A stretch of 64,000 nucleotides of DNA from Catonia carolina (Eukaryota; Arthropoda; Insecta; Hemiptera; Achilidae), in NCBI GenBank assembly GCA_035578175.1, contig JAQMRL010000007.1:47306727-47370726 (forward strand), written 5' to 3'. The notes beneath the pieces are model-generated. The model did no database searches, was not told where the DNA came from, and saw nothing but the letters and a program-made list of their open reading frames with translations. Both the position numbers and the translations under genes were made by a program. This document shows, one piece after another, positions 13,201 to 21,770 of the stretch. Position 1 is the first letter of the stretch. Each line of letters begins with the position of its first letter.

Positions 13201-16200
13201 ACCTCATTGACTATATTTTTTGTGCTCTACTGGATAGAGTAGGGGCCATGCTGAAATGCTTGGAGAGGCTGTGCTCTCATGGAAAAAACGTTTCTTTAAG
13301 ATAGCGATCTAATATGCATTATAGGGCAAAAGTTTATTAATCAAAGTTGTATAAAATTAAAAAACCTACAACTTTTATTCCAAACATTTCTTTGTATAAC
13401 ACTTAGTTTAGCAGTAATCAGTGATTTTCTGGTTTTTTCTTGAAAATCTGTAAAAAAAATGTTTTTTTTTAATTTTAGCCATAGTATGCATTTTACAACA
13501 AACGTGTATAATTAGATTTATAGGAAATTAAAAGATCTACAACTTTCATTCTATGTATTTTTCTCTACAGAGCCTAGTTTAGCGTCAAAGATTGATTTTC
13601 TGTATTATTAAGCCAAACTATGTTGGTTTTCATTTTGCATCATTCCCTCATGATTAAAATAAGGTTAAAATTTTTAAGGTTAGTTTTTTATTTGTTTCTA
13701 ATGTTTTATTACTAATGTTAGGTTATATTGTTCAATACTTGCATTGGCAAGAGAAAGCTAATCAAAGTATGTAATAAAATAATGTATTGAATAGCAGCTA
13801 TAACATGTCAGTGGAAGAAGTCAAATGTTTTCTCTGTAGAATCGATTGTAGGCTTCAGAATGCATTATCAACATTTATTTCAACAAACTAAACTGAAGTA
13901 GAGACAATGAATCACCTGGCCAACTTAACAGAACCAAGTCTGTTTCGATGAACATAGAATCTAACACTAGAACTCAGTTGTTTTCACTTTTCACTTGTGA
14001 AATTTTTATTTTAATTGAATCATTTTTTTGTTTTACATCCAATTTTTTTACACAGTAAAGTTAATGCAGATAGAAATTAATGTAGGAGATGAGCCAGAAA
14101 TATATAATCAAACTTGAACTTATGTTAAGTTTTGTCCAGGAGAGCTTTGAAACGTAATTTTTACTTTAAAAACAAAAAAAGATACTGGAACTTTTGGGAC
14201 AAACCCTGTAAATACAGTACTATCTCATTAATCCATATGTTAGTAAATTAAGTTGCTTTTATAAAATTTATTTAATCACAGGTGAAGTTTTTAAATTATT
14301 TTTGTTTTGTATTATTTCAGTGCAGAGTGATTAAAAGTTACCAGATTCGACTACAAAATATAAAGAAGGATATGATCTTATTAAGTGGGCGTTCCTTGAA
14401 ATTAAAGGTGATTATTCTTTGTGTGTTTTTATATGATAGAGAGGATTATGTAAGGTTACTTTTAAAGAAACTGTGTGATATTTTTTTACATTGTACAGGG
14501 TCTATCCCAAAAGTTCAGGTAATGAAATTCCACAGCCGGCCAATCATGCTTGTGCAGCGCAGCATCTGGAAGAAAAGTGGTGGGGGGGGGTTTTAGATAG
14601 AGAATGGCACTGTCTGCAGTTGCCTGCGGGCGGTGGTTGAGTGAAGATCATGCTTAGCACAAAGTGTGTCACTATACTCTTGTCAAAAAACAATGGCACA
14701 AAATTTGGAGCAGTGCAACGCAATTCAATTATGTGTTAAACTGGGTAAAAATGGTATGGATACAGTAAGAATATGTATTCAAGCCTTTGAGGAGGACGCA
14801 ATGTCACAGAACCAAACTTCCGAGTGGCACAAAAGGTTTCAGGAGTGTCGGGACATCGTCAATGATGAAGAGTGTTCAAGGCATCTGTCAACAACAAAAA
14901 CTGACAACATGACCATATTATCAGTCAAAAATAAATCTTTATAATGCATCCTGCAGCGTGAAATTGATTCTATTTCATAAAATAAATTTATACAATAAAT
15001 TTCACTAACCTTTTTAAGCTGCAGTGATTTTTGCTTTTTGTTACTTACATGTGTTTCGCTGGATCCACTGTCATCAGAGTACATAATATCATTCGAAACT
15101 GAAAAAAATTTTTAAATCTATAGAAAATGTTACATGTTTAGTCATCTATATAAAACTAGATTTTAAAACATTGTTTAATTTTAAATTATATGTACTCTGA
15201 TGATGGTGGATCCGCTGAAACACGTGTATAAGTAACAAATTGCAAAAATCAAGGCAGCTTAAATAAGTTAGTGAAATTTATTATATAAATTTATCATACT
15301 GTCAGTGTGACAACTTTTGGACAGCAATGAATGAATGAGTGTCCGGATGTCAGCCAAAGAAAATGGCGTACACAAATCAGTTGTTCATCGCATTTTAACC
15401 AGGGATCTTATAAGGAAGGTCTGCGCCAAGATGATGCCGAAAGTTCTCACCAATGACATTAAGGAACAGTGCCTTTTGAAGTGCTAGGAATTGCTCAAAT
15501 GCTATGAAACTGAGCCTAAAATTCTTTTGTTGCCTCAGCTGACTTATTTTTGTTTCCCAAGATAGAAAGAACTGTAAAGGACATTACCATGGAACACTGG
15601 AAGAGGGTAAAAGATGCTTCAATGGCCTGTCTATGAGAGGCCCAATTGAGGCATTTCAGGGAGCCTACAAGGAGGTGGGTGAAACGTAGGAAATTGTGCA
15701 TCAAGTCAGGAGGATGGTACTTGAAAAGTTGTAAAGAGACTGTAAATTTATATTCAATAAATGATAAAAAAAAAATACCGGAACTTTTGCGACAGACTAC
15801 CTCATTAATCTGGATGTCCAGATTATCCAGCCCAATCTGTGATGACTTGGTCAACACAAGCAGCTTCCATGCCAATAGTCTGGGTTTGACTCCCAGTTAG
15901 CTCTGCAATTTTTTTCATTTATAACCACTCATCGTCTGCATTAACAGTAATGTGCTTGCAGTTGGACGTAAAAAAGTCTGTATTAGAATTTTGCATTATC
16001 AGTAATGTGCAAAACAGTCGAACATAAAAAAATATCTACGATTAGAATTTTTTTGAATTTAAAATTTTGAGATATCTCACATACAGTATTTAAACAACAC
16101 TGCCAGCAAGTAGTACAGCAAATTGTTCTCTTTATAGCTATACACATTTATGCCGCAGGAATATACTACACAAGCACCACCCACGACAATGCTATTCTGG

Positions 16201-19200
16201 TTACTTTTGGGTACCCCTGTGTACATGTATAATTATCCAAAATTTTATACTCAAGTGTATAGATTTTCCATTTTGCTTCTGATAAATTTGTGACTGGCTA
16301 ACGATTATATTGACAATTTACTACTTAACAGTTAATAAAGGATTATCCATGAATTTTCCAGTAATAGCATAAAACCAGATGTCCAGCTGTATTCTAGAAT
16401 CCTTTAACATGGCAAGATAGACACAACATCATAATTTTACTTTGAGCCAAAAGTAATGAAATTTAAACAAGTAGTTCACAATTGAATAAACATTTTATAT
16501 TACTGTAATATCAGGCCATCATAGATAGTACTCAGTTAACAATTCAAGCACGACAGAGGCATATCGTATGGCAGCAAGAGTTCACAGGAAAAAAGATAGA
16601 GGGCAGTAGCAAACAGCCTAACCAAAATAACCAATGCAGCAAACCAAAATTAAATTACCAGCCACCAGAAATCACAAACAAAGAAGGAAAATCCGACAAG
16701 AAAAGGCCACAAAAAATTTAAAAGAAAAACGGCGATAACAAAATGTGAGTAGATGTTACGTTATCTTGCTGATATTAAATGCCATACAAAAGTAAAGCAA
16801 AGAAAAATTAATGATTTCTTAATAAAGAAAAACTAAACTCTTGAACATATTTGTATACAGGGTGATTCATGAAGTTCTCCCCCCACTTCTACAGCACATT
16901 GTACTAGTAAAAATAATGAAAAAATGTTATATAAACATAGGTCCGAAAACGCTTCGTTAGCGAGTTACAGCTAGCGAAAGTTTCGCCTGGATTTCAGTTC
17001 ACCAGGTGAAATGAGGTCTTCCTGGAATTGTGGTAAGGTAGATTAAGGGGCGAATTCAATCATTTCTTATGGTTTTTGATCTGATAAATTGAATAAAACA
17101 GGTCCCAGAACTGTAAGTTAAATAGTTTTTGAGAAAACCAGTGTCAAATGCAAAAAATGGAGTGAAAATCACATTTTTTCATCTTTGGGCAAGAATAACT
17201 TTGTTATTTCACCAAGAAACAGTTAAAAATTATCAATAAAACATGTAGAAAATTTTATTCTGAACAAACCGGTGTAAATAAAGTACACAGAAAGCGAATA
17301 GTTTTTGAGAAAACCAGTGTCAAATGCAAAAAAATGGAGTGAAAAAAACACATTTTTTCATTTTAGTTTTTCCGGTTAATTTTACTTTGTACTCTTATGA
17401 ATAAAAACTCATTTAATCAAACATCTATTCGCTTTCTGTGTACTTAATTTACACCGGTTTGTTCAGAATAAAATTTTCTACATGTTTTATTGAAAAATTT
17501 TAACTGTTTCTTGGTGAAATAACACAGTTATCCTTGCCCAAAGATGAAAAAATAAGTTTTTCACTCCATTTTTTGCATTTGACACTGGTTTTCTTAAAAA
17601 CTATTTAACTTACAGATCTGGGACCTGTTTTATTCAATTTATCAGATCAAAAACCATAAGAAATGATTGAATTTGCCCCTTAATCTACCTTACCACAATT
17701 CCAGGAAGACCTCATTTCACCTGGTGAACTGAAATCCAGGCGAAACTTTCGCTAGCTGTAACTCGCTAACGAAGCGTTTTCGGACCTATGTTTATATAAC
17801 ATTTTTTCATTATTTTTACTAGTACAATGTGCTGTAGAAGTGGGGGGAGAACTTCATGAATCACCCTGTATAAACAAATTGTAGTGTGTTTTTGTTCGGA
17901 GATATATTGTAAGTAATTAGTAAGTTTTACCATTTTTGTTATATTGATTTGCTATTGTTTCCTAGCCGGCCGCGTTGGCGATGTTGGTAACGTGCTCGCC
18001 TCTCATCACGCGGTCTTGGGTTCGAATCCCACTCGGGCATGGCATTTTTTTATACATTACAAAAAATTCATTTCATCCTTCACCGTCTGCATTAGCAGCA
18101 ATTTGCAAAACAGTCGGACGTTAAACAAAAAAAAAAAAAATATTGTTTCCTACTTTTAAAATTTTTGCTTCTGGTCCCAGTTAGTTTGGATAAACATGTT
18201 AACTAAGAATCTGCATTGCAGTTTGCCGCCTGGGAATCGAACTAGTTGGCAATGATAGTCTTGAGTTCCTCCCACCTGTTTTCCCACATTGTTGCAGGCG
18301 GTGAGATGCAGAATGCAGAAAAAAAAACACTCAATGCATTGGCAGCATTCAGTTTCACCAAAACTAAAAAATTCAAGCAATCTCTTTGCACAAGTTGGAA
18401 AATTCAGGTTACCATTTTCTGGAATGAAAAGGGAATACTTTTGGTTGATTACATGAAACGTGGGACATTAATTACAGCTGACGGGTTCTGCAAAGTGCTT
18501 ACGAAACTGAGATGTCCAACATCAACACCATGGGAAACTGTTCAAAATAGTCCTCCGTGGAAACATGTGTCCTTAAACTGCTACCCAAACCAAGGAGAAG
18601 ATTCAAGATTTCGGTTGGGAACTTTTTGATCACCCAGCATATAGTCCCAAACTTGCACCTAGTGACTATGTTTACTTCTTGGACTTGAAACAGTGGCTTG
18701 GTGGACAACGGTTTGAAGACGACAAGGAACTCAAGACTTCCATTGTCAACTGGTTCAATTCTCTGGCGGAAAACTTTAAGCATGAATGGTGATTATGTAG
18801 AATAGTGAAATAGGTTTACAGGAAACTAAAACAGCCAATAAAAATTTTCGAAAAGTTTAAGGTTTCATTATCTACATTGGCAAATGAAAATCATGTAACT
18901 GTTTCATACCAGATTTTTATATTGGCAAGAGAAAATCGCATTAGTGTTTCACACCAGATTTTTTAAAATCATTGTGAAAAGCATTGACGAAGAATGCCAC
19001 TAACAAAATTCTTAAGGTGTCCTGTAAAAATTTTTTGTAAATTAATTTTAAAACATAATTTATTAATTTAATGTGTTAATTATTTTCAGAATCGTGCAAT
19101 TAAGTTACACCGTTTAAAACAAAATGAAGCTTTAGAAAGAGAACAACAAAGAGAAGCTCAGTTGACTAGAGAACAAGAATTAATTGCTAAACCTAGTAAT

Positions 19201-19209
19201 AAAAGTTAA
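223..19209 (+). CDS. BLOC1S6: Pallidin (BLOC-1 subunit 6), five coding exons
   Basis: Coding exons 223-257, 2770-2865, 5108-5192, 14321-14407 and 19090-19209 join in frame (phases 2, 2, 0, 0) into 140 residues ending in TAA. Every junction has GT donor and AG acceptor. The product is a hydrophilic helical protein. Residues near 17-45 (VDKLAGGLLQEYEPTLKTLQ) match the pallidin segment VEQLAEGLL; the middle YQIRLQNIKKDMILL and the tail LEREQQREAQLTREQELIAK match its C-terminal coiled coil. Pallidin is a cytosolic subunit of BLOC-1, which sorts cargo from endosomes to lysosome-related organelles such as eye pigment granules; that role is family knowledge. Human pallidin is about 172 residues; the N-terminus here is shorter and a few residues near the exon 3/4 join may be absent. 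An acceptor-like site at 196 suggests an upstream untranslated exon. The introns, up to 9.1 kb, are full of transposons. Confidence 0.85.
258..867 (+). other. Intron 1, first part, nothing recognised
   Basis: AT-rich intron sequence with stop codons in all frames. The only long open frame (432-704) has no recognisable domain. Confidence 0.5.
868..1012 (-). mobile_element. SINE family A, head type 2
   Basis: Read on the minus strand it has a tRNA-like head with A-box-like TAGCGCAATGGCTTC and B-box-like GGGTTCGATTCCC. A linker and the family tail (CCGTCTGCATTAGCAG, then ACAGTCAGAAGTTAAA) follow. It shares its tail but not its head with the copies at 17965 and 21046. Confidence 0.75.
1409..1560 (+). 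mobile_element. Degenerate SINE A-like copy
   Basis: A B-box-like GGTTCAATTCCTGG at about 1459 is followed by GATCTGACTTTTTG, resembling the head type 2 linker. The tail is not recognisable, so this may be an old relic. Confidence 0.35.
1561..2769 (+). other. Rest of intron 1, nothing recognised
   Basis: AT-rich intron sequence. Open frames at 1877-2160 are low-complexity and lack known motifs. Confidence 0.4.
2770..2865 (+). CDS. BLOC1S6: BLOC1S6 coding exon 2
   Basis: Flanked by TTTTAG and GTAAGT. It encodes the conserved VDKLAGGLLQEYEPTLKTL segment, the most pallidin-like part of the protein, and leaves phase 2. Confidence 0.85.
2866..3520 (+). other. Intron 2, first part, nothing recognised
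   Basis: Very AT-rich, with short imperfect repeats of TTGTATTGTA/TTAATTATTG around 3100-3160. Confidence 0.5.
3600..3920 (-). pseudogene. Mariner transposase C-terminus, inverted copy
   Basis: Minus-strand frames read VATFYEEGIEKLVHRYNKCL followed by HCQGDCIKK, the C-terminal signature of mariner transposases (FYEEGI, RYDKCL). The sequence beyond the stop resembles the 3' part of the neighbouring plus-strand copy. No N-terminal part is present and frames are broken. The two copies diverge from about 3925. Confidence 0.75.
3928..4375 (+). pseudogene. Mariner transposase fragment
   Basis: Plus-strand translation gives RGMLTFGIFLIHDN, FLEQF(stop)WDIFNHLPYSPD, SDIHLF, KKWLGGN and ATFYEEGIGMPIHRYDRYL. 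These are the catalytic HDN and SDxHLF blocks and the C-terminus of a mariner DD34D transposase. Stops and frameshifts make it non-functional. It abuts the inverted copy at 3600-3920. Confidence 0.8.
4700..5045 (-). pseudogene. Possible LINE C-terminal fragment
   Basis: Minus-strand translation contains KPKWVKEVQQYMEELRISRE, resembling the region just after the reverse transcriptase in some non-LTR elements. A second frame reads KTRKECNRVHSDEDRRQRS. No catalytic motif remains, so the assignment is tentative. Confidence 0.3.
5108..5192 (+). CDS. BLOC1S6: BLOC1S6 coding exon 3
   Basis: Acceptor TTTTTTGCAG and donor GTTAGT. It encodes NKQQQLVTQVETENMRLKRI and the following acidic/basic helix, a coiled-coil segment, ending in phase 0. 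The donor is weaker than the others, so the 3' edge is less certain. Confidence 0.75.
5193..6281 (+). other. Intron 3, first part, nothing recognised
   Basis: No gene. A less AT-rich patch at 5500-5800 has no detectable coding frame or tRNA-like boxes. Confidence 0.4.
6282..6312 (+). mobile_element. SINE A tail fragment
   Basis: TTGCAGAACAGTCGGACGTT followed by AAACCAAAAA is the 3' end of SINE A, truncated further in than the other tail-only copies. Confidence 0.5.
6622..7542 (-). mobile_element. TE-X copy 1, near full length
   Basis: Minus-strand copy of the unclassified family. It begins ACTTTCTCTTGCC at 7542 and ends in the reverse complement of that 13-mer near 6650, with a further short segment ending in a T run. 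Hallmarks: ATATAGGAAGGAAAGTATTG, a CA/TG tract at 7368-7402, CAAGAACGGAAC, TTTTCATCAAA-type blocks, and repeated AAAGTTGTAG blocks. No coding capacity. Confidence 0.8.
7366..7402. repeat. CA microsatellite inside TE-X
   Basis: About 16 CA units at the position where every TE-X copy has a GGTCTGTGTG-like segment. It creates spurious Thr-His open frames. Confidence 0.9.
7640..8245 (-). pseudogene. Tc1/mariner-like transposase remnant
   Basis: On the minus strand, decayed frames read KYGQPRWIHNEKTLQKVTET, FEASPGNLIRKASSQLSIS, MIWEVILSTA and KRWGSSP near the place where QDGAPAH is expected. This matches the helix-turn-helix and DDE order of a widespread insect Tc1/mariner transposase with the motif RPRxxTDE...SVWR...DGAPPH. 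Many stops and frameshifts. With the 5' end at about 9262 it forms one decayed element interrupted by a TE-X piece. Confidence 0.6.
8471..8585 (-). mobile_element. TE-X 3'-end fragment
   Basis: Contains AATCTGATGGGAAACACTCA, then CGACTTTCTCTTGCCAATG and the following AT-rich block, almost matching 6622-6740. Only the 3' end is present. Confidence 0.7.
8900..9262 (-). mobile_element. 5' end of Tc1-like element
   Basis: On the minus strand it starts ACAGGGTGTTTCAGGAGGAT, then has GGTCCGGCAATGCTTCGTTG and GGCGAGTAATACAGG. This parallels the 16856 foldback arm (ACAGGGTGATTCATGAAG, then GGTCCGAAAACGCTTCGTTA). Confidence 0.6.
9263..9754 (+). other. Intron 3 segment, nothing recognised
   Basis: AT-rich, no coding or repeat identity detected. 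Confidence 0.4.
9755..9935. repeat. Penelope-type terminal fragment
   Basis: CATTCAAAAATAAATCTTTA with ATGCATCCTGGAAC also occurs at 14924 and 27402. The reverse strand carries CTCTGATAATGGTGGATC followed by GAAACATG, a decayed hammerhead-like core typical of Penelope-type terminal repeats. Confidence 0.4.
10228..10592 (-). mobile_element. SINE family D, complete with TSD
   Basis: Flanked by ATAACCATT at 10219-10227 and 10593-10601. On the minus strand it starts CCCACCGGGTTGGTCTAGAG, has a B-box-like GGTTCAAATCCTAGTA, and ends in about 30 T on the plus strand (a poly(A) tail). The head contains a tandem TCAGCTGTTAAACAGCTG palindrome. Confidence 0.8.
10831..12167 (+). mobile_element. TE-X copy 3, interrupted by SINE C
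   Basis: Starts at CTTTCGCTTGCC and ends GGCAAGAGAAAGTTGTGGGA near 12150, followed by the family's AGTGTTTGGCACCAGATTTT. The internal TG tract is at about 10957-10983. A SINE C with its own TSD interrupts it at 11502-11904. Confidence 0.85.
11502..11904 (+). mobile_element. SINE-like family C, complete with TSD
   Basis: Starts CTGCCCATAACAGACAGGTG, ends in an (AAC)n tail after TTCAAACCAGCCTTTCGGCT, and is bounded by AGAAAATTAAA at 11491-11501 and 11905-11915. Short size, AAC tail and a TSD indicate retroposition. No tRNA-like promoter boxes were recognised, so the head origin is unknown. Confidence 0.8.
12168..12560 (+). other. Intron 3 segment, nothing recognised
   Basis: AT-rich unique-looking sequence between repeats. 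Confidence 0.4.
12580..12800 (-). repeat. Penelope-type terminal fragment, hammerhead-like
   Basis: On the minus strand 12756 down to 12733 reads CTGATGA, a short stem GTG/CAC with loop GTTA, then GAAAC followed by ATGTCGGTA. This is the layout of minimal hammerhead ribozymes known from Penelope-like terminal repeats. The stem I partner is not convincing. Confidence 0.4.
12891..13757 (+). mobile_element. TE-X copy 4, without microsatellite
   Basis: Starts ACTTTCTCTTGCC and ends GGCAAGAGAAAG at 13756. It is full length, but at the usual TG-tract position it has only CTCTGTGTGAAG, an un-expanded state. Confidence 0.85.
14172..14199. repeat. Mariner 3' inverted-repeat relic
   Basis: CTGGAACTTTTGGGACAAAC ending in CCTGTA is the reverse complement of the mariner end at 14497 with few differences. 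Immediately downstream, CAGTACTATCTCATTAATCC resembles a pogo/Tigger terminal repeat. Confidence 0.45.
14321..14407 (+). CDS. BLOC1S6: BLOC1S6 coding exon 4
   Basis: Acceptor ATTATTTCAG and donor GTGATT. Its 29 codons begin CRVIKSYQIRLQNIKKDM, aligning with the pallidin motif AKLVNIRKEML. Confidence 0.85.
14497..15805 (+). pseudogene. Mariner element interrupted by another repeat
   Basis: 5' end CAGGGTCTATCCCAAAAGTT after a TA. Coding part 1 (14690-14920) reads MAQNLEQCNAIQLCVKLGKN, EDAMSQNQTSEWHKRFQECR and RHLSTTKTDNM, the N-terminal DNA-binding region of a mariner transposase. Part 2 after the insert reads RMSAKENGVHKSVVHRILTR and KVCAKMMPKVLTND. The catalytic domain is missing or unreadable. 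The 3' end near 15781-15800 (CCGGAACTTTTGCGACAG) is eroded. Confidence 0.75.
14922..15300. mobile_element. Inverted Penelope-type terminal pair in mariner
   Basis: Arms 14988-15092 and 15188-15287 are inverted copies: AAGCTGCAGTGATTTTTGC versus GCAAAAATCAAGGCAGCTT, and GGATCCACTGTCATCAGAG versus CTCTGATGATGGTGGATCC. Each carries a CTGATGA...GAAAC core. No reverse transcriptase is present between them. Confidence 0.5.
15838..15975 (+). mobile_element. Degenerate SINE A copy
   Basis: Head with B-box-like GGGTTTGACTCCCAG, then TCGTCTGCATTAACAGTAAT and GCAGTTGGACGTAAAAAAGT. A second tail-like segment follows at 15992-16030 (GCATTATCAGTAATGTGCAA). Confidence 0.6.
15976..16853 (+). other. Intron 4 segment, little recognised
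   Basis: Besides the second SINE tail remnant, AGATTATCCAGCC (15827) and AACCAGATGTCCAGCTG (16371) may be pogo-type end relics. No gene. Confidence 0.35.
16856..17870. mobile_element. 1,015-bp foldback element, Tc1/mariner type
   Basis: Starts TACAGGGTGATTCATGAAGT and ends with its reverse complement, flanked by TA at 16854-16855 and 17871-17872. The arms are inverted copies for about 440 bp with a loop near 17310-17410. A block GAAAACCAGTGTCAAATGC is duplicated within the left arm (17132 and 17312). No open frame. The arms resemble the 5' ends of Tc1-like elements at 8900-9262 and 27690-27960, so it is probably a non-autonomous derivative. Confidence 0.85.
17965..18140 (+). mobile_element. 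SINE family A, head type 1, complete
   Basis: TSD TATTGTTTCCTA at 17953-17964 and 18141-18152. The head has A-box-like GTTGGTAACGTG and B-box GGGTTCGAATCCC; the tail is CCGTCTGCATTAGCAGCAAT, then ACAGTCGGACGTTAAAC and poly(A). Length 176 bp. It is tRNA-derived, not a functional tRNA. Confidence 0.9.
18246..18800 (+). pseudogene. Mariner transposase fragment, catalytic part
   Basis: Plus-strand frames read VTIFWNEKGILLVDYMKRGT, then after a frame change DHPAYSPKLAPSDYVYFLDL, KQWLGGQRFEDDKELKTSIV and WFNSLAENF. These match VFWDxxGxLLVDFxxxGTTI, PPYSPDLAPSDYHLF and KxWLGGxRF of mariner transposases. The HDN block is absent. Confidence 0.75.
18870..18965 (+). mobile_element. Two TE-X 3'-end stubs in tandem
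   Basis: ACATTGGCAAATGAAAATCA and ATTGGCAAGAGAAAATCGCA, each followed by AGTGTTTC/CTGTTTC and ACCAGATTTTT. Both are copies of the last 45 bp of TE-X. Confidence 0.65.
19090..19209 (+). CDS. BLOC1S6: BLOC1S6 last exon
   Basis: Acceptor TATTTTCAG. The 39 codons plus TAA encode NRAIKLHRLKQNEALEREQQ and onward, the highly charged C-terminal coiled coil. AATAAA at about 19655-19660 is a possible poly(A) signal. Confidence 0.85.
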   Translation, partial: NRAIKLHRLKQNEALEREQQREAQLTREQELIAKPSNKS

Positions 19210-20014
19210 AATATTATTATAAATATTAAGTGAAGACTGTATTAACCGTTAACTACCATCTCCATGCTTCAAAGGCACAGCAGGTTGCGCTGAGCTATTG
19301 TGTCTTCATGTTCCACTTCTTTTACTTGGTTAACTGTTTCTGTAGCTTCAAATTTAGTTGCCAGAAGGGTGTTGCCAAAAGCATTTACATTATTCAGTGC
19401 GTTATATTGTATTTATGTGTAATCAAAAACAACACTTATGACGTTGTTAGTATTAAAATTTTTAATTTTCGCATATATTATTCAATTATATTTTTCTCTT
19501 TCATTGAGTATTACAGTTTTGGTTTTTTCAATATTTGTTAGAAATGTATACACCTGGATCATCTGGAGTAGCGTAAACTAAAAATTGTAAAACTCCAAAG
19601 AAATCACGGTATTGATTTACAAAAAGTGTATCATTATTACGAATTGTTTCAAAAAATAAAAACATCCTTTTGGTATCTTCAAAGCATCACGATATATCAA
19701 TAGATTAAAGAAATGAAAAACCAAAGATAACATCATATTATAATATCATTAATGTCCCATGGAATCTTCAGTGTTCAGAACCCTTAGGTAAATATTGTCG
19801 TGAAAATTAATCAAAAGATTTGGGTGTGCAGTTTCCATAAGAGTTTTTTAATGGGTAAATAATATTAATGTTTAATTAAATACAGTATTGTGTCTATCAC
19901 AAATAGTTAATTAAGTTACTTATTTTACATTTTGAAGTTACAAGATTTTGAAGCAACTACATTTTTTTAATGCATCAGGAAAGACAATTTTTTAATTTTA
20001 TATAAGTATAAACT
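19210..20014 (+). other. 3' flank of gene 1, nothing recognised
   Basis: AT-rich. It may contain the 3' UTR up to about 19680; the open frame at 19230-19541 has no domain and lies directly after the BLOC1S6 stop. Confidence 0.4.
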
Positions 20015-20675
20015 CCCCGTAACTGGCAGGTGGAGTATTAAATTATTTGCACTCAATCGGCTAATTCCAGGGCTATAAAAAAGTAGTTCTGTTTCTTATC
20101 ACATGATCAGCCAATTATATGAATGAAGCATATTTAAGAACTGAAGAGGTACAAATGTACAATCCACTAGTCAAGAGTTATCTCCTCTGAGAATAATGAA
20201 TTTTATCATAAAACAGCCAGACCCTGTGGTAAATGAAGTGAAAATTTCATTTGCAGAGTGAAAAGTAGATACTTTTCAGAGGGGCTGGCCGGCCGCATTG
20301 GCGTAGTTGGTAACGTGCTCGCCTCTCATCATGCGGTCTTGGGTTCGAATCCCATTCAGGCACGGCATATTTTCACACGTTACAAAAAAATCCTTTCATC
20401 CTTCACCGTCTGCATTAGCAGTAATTGCAGAACAGTCAGACGTTAAAAAATAAAAAAAAAATGGCATGCTGATAAGCACATGTTTCCACTCGGTGAGGAA
20501 GGTAATAATAAACTATCTTACTCCTCGTTTTACTTAGTAAAACTAGAGGTTCAAACCAGCCTTTCGGCTGAAGAACAGAAATGAACATAAACAACAACAT
20601 AAATGAAAATTTAATTTGTTTTGGTTCAAACCAGCCTTTCGGCTGAAGAACATAAAAGAACATAAACAACAGCAT
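20015..20675 (+). mobile_element. SINE C interrupted by SINE A; 3' end duplicated
   Basis: Starts CTCCCCGTAACTGGCAGGTG. After AGAGGGGCT it is broken by a SINE A and resumes at TGGCATGCTGATAAGC. The 3' segment GGTTCAAACCAGCCTTTCGG, with the following AACATAAACAACA-type tail, is present twice in tandem (20550-20612 and 20630-20690). Confidence 0.75.
20287..20460 (+). mobile_element. SINE family A, head type 1
   Basis: Head GGCCGGCCGCATTGGCGTAG, GTTGGTAACGTG and GGGTTCGAATCCCATTC; tail CCGTCTGCATTAGCAGTAAT, ACAGTCAGACGTTAAAA and poly(A). Inserted into SINE C. Confidence 0.85.
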
Positions 20676-21045
20676 AAATGAAAATTTAATTTTTTTTGTC
20701 TTCTATTGGATTTATTAACAAAATATTTTTAAAGAATACAACAACAAAAAAGAACATTTTAAAAATTGTACTTTTCAATTACAGTTTTTTTAACACTTTC
20801 ATTGCTGGGAGTTAAAATCAATACTTATGTACCATGCTGGCCATTTATGACTTTATTCAAGATTTTATTTTAATTTCATTTTTGAGCCAATTTCATCGTC
20901 ACTTACCTTAAATTAAAGCTATGATCTTTCCCTTTAACATGCGTTATTTGTTATTAACCTAAATACTTTTTGTGCTTCAAAATATGCTAACAAATAGAAC
21001 CACTTTTAGAGAAAAAAACAAGAATTGAACCATACTAGAAATATT

Positions 21046-21224
21046 TTTGTTTTTTTTTTTTTTGTTTAATGTCCGACTGTTCTGCAATTACTGCTAATGC
21101 AGACGGTGAAGGATGAAATGATTATTTTGTAACGTATGAAAAGATGCCTTGCCTGAATGGGATTCGAACCCAAGACCGCATGATGAGAGGCGAGCACGTT
21201 ACCAACTGCGCCAATGCGACCGGC
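21046..21224 (-). mobile_element. SINE family A, head type 1, complete
   Basis: TSD TACTAGAAATATT at 21033-21045 and 21225-21237. Inverted relative to the copy at 17965, with the same head and tail; length 179 bp. Confidence 0.9.
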
Positions 21225-21282
21225 TACTAGAAATATTAAAACTTGATTTAATTACGCCTATATTGGTATTTGTTTAGTTAAT

Positions 21283-21414
21283 TTTTTTAAAGTTGCATCC
21301 ATAACTCAATTATTAGCGACTATGGGTGGGATATAACTTGGGAAATTTCCAGACCCTAGCTGGGAATCAAACCTGGGACCTCCATAGTGCGTTACCACTA
21401 CGCTACGGAGGAGG
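21283..21414 (-). mobile_element. SINE family B
   Basis: On the minus strand it has A-box-like GTAGCGTAGTGGTAACGCAC and B-box-like GGTTTGATTCCCAG, then AGGGTCTGGAAATTTCC and a tail ending near TTTAAA. Homologous to copies at 47567 and 52329. Confidence 0.7.
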
Positions 21415-21587
21415 CCTAATTATATTGTATTACACTAAAAATACACGATTATAAAACCTGTTTACAACTAAAATGATATTATATTATAATATTTTATTAA
21501 ACATCCTATGTAGGATTTTTAAACAGCCGTATTATTTAAGATTGAAATATATATTTTCTAACCACCAGAATACGGTAACATAAAACA

Positions 21588-21634
21588 CTTACCAATGTTT
21601 ATAGCGTTTTCGTGTATCTTGTACACATCTTCAG
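21588..21634 (-). ncRNA. Hammerhead-like core, left Penelope flank
   Basis: Exact reverse-complement counterpart of 25847-25895, downstream of the left copy's stop codon. Confidence 0.4.
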
Positions 21635-21770
21635 TAAATTAACATTTATTAGAAGTTAAAATTTAAAACTTCCTGCTCCTACCATGGTAGATAAGGAATA
21701 GTCGATTCTTATATTTAAAACAGTCTTGCCAACTTAATCAGTTGATTGTCGTATTCAATTTGTGTGTTCA

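Noticed and set aside
17965..18140. tRNA gene
   Set aside because: A and B boxes are present, but there is no cloverleaf acceptor pairing, and a common tail, poly(A) and TSD show a SINE.
19230..19541. 103-residue open frame after BLOC1S6
   Set aside because: Downstream of the stop codon in likely 3' UTR; no domain.
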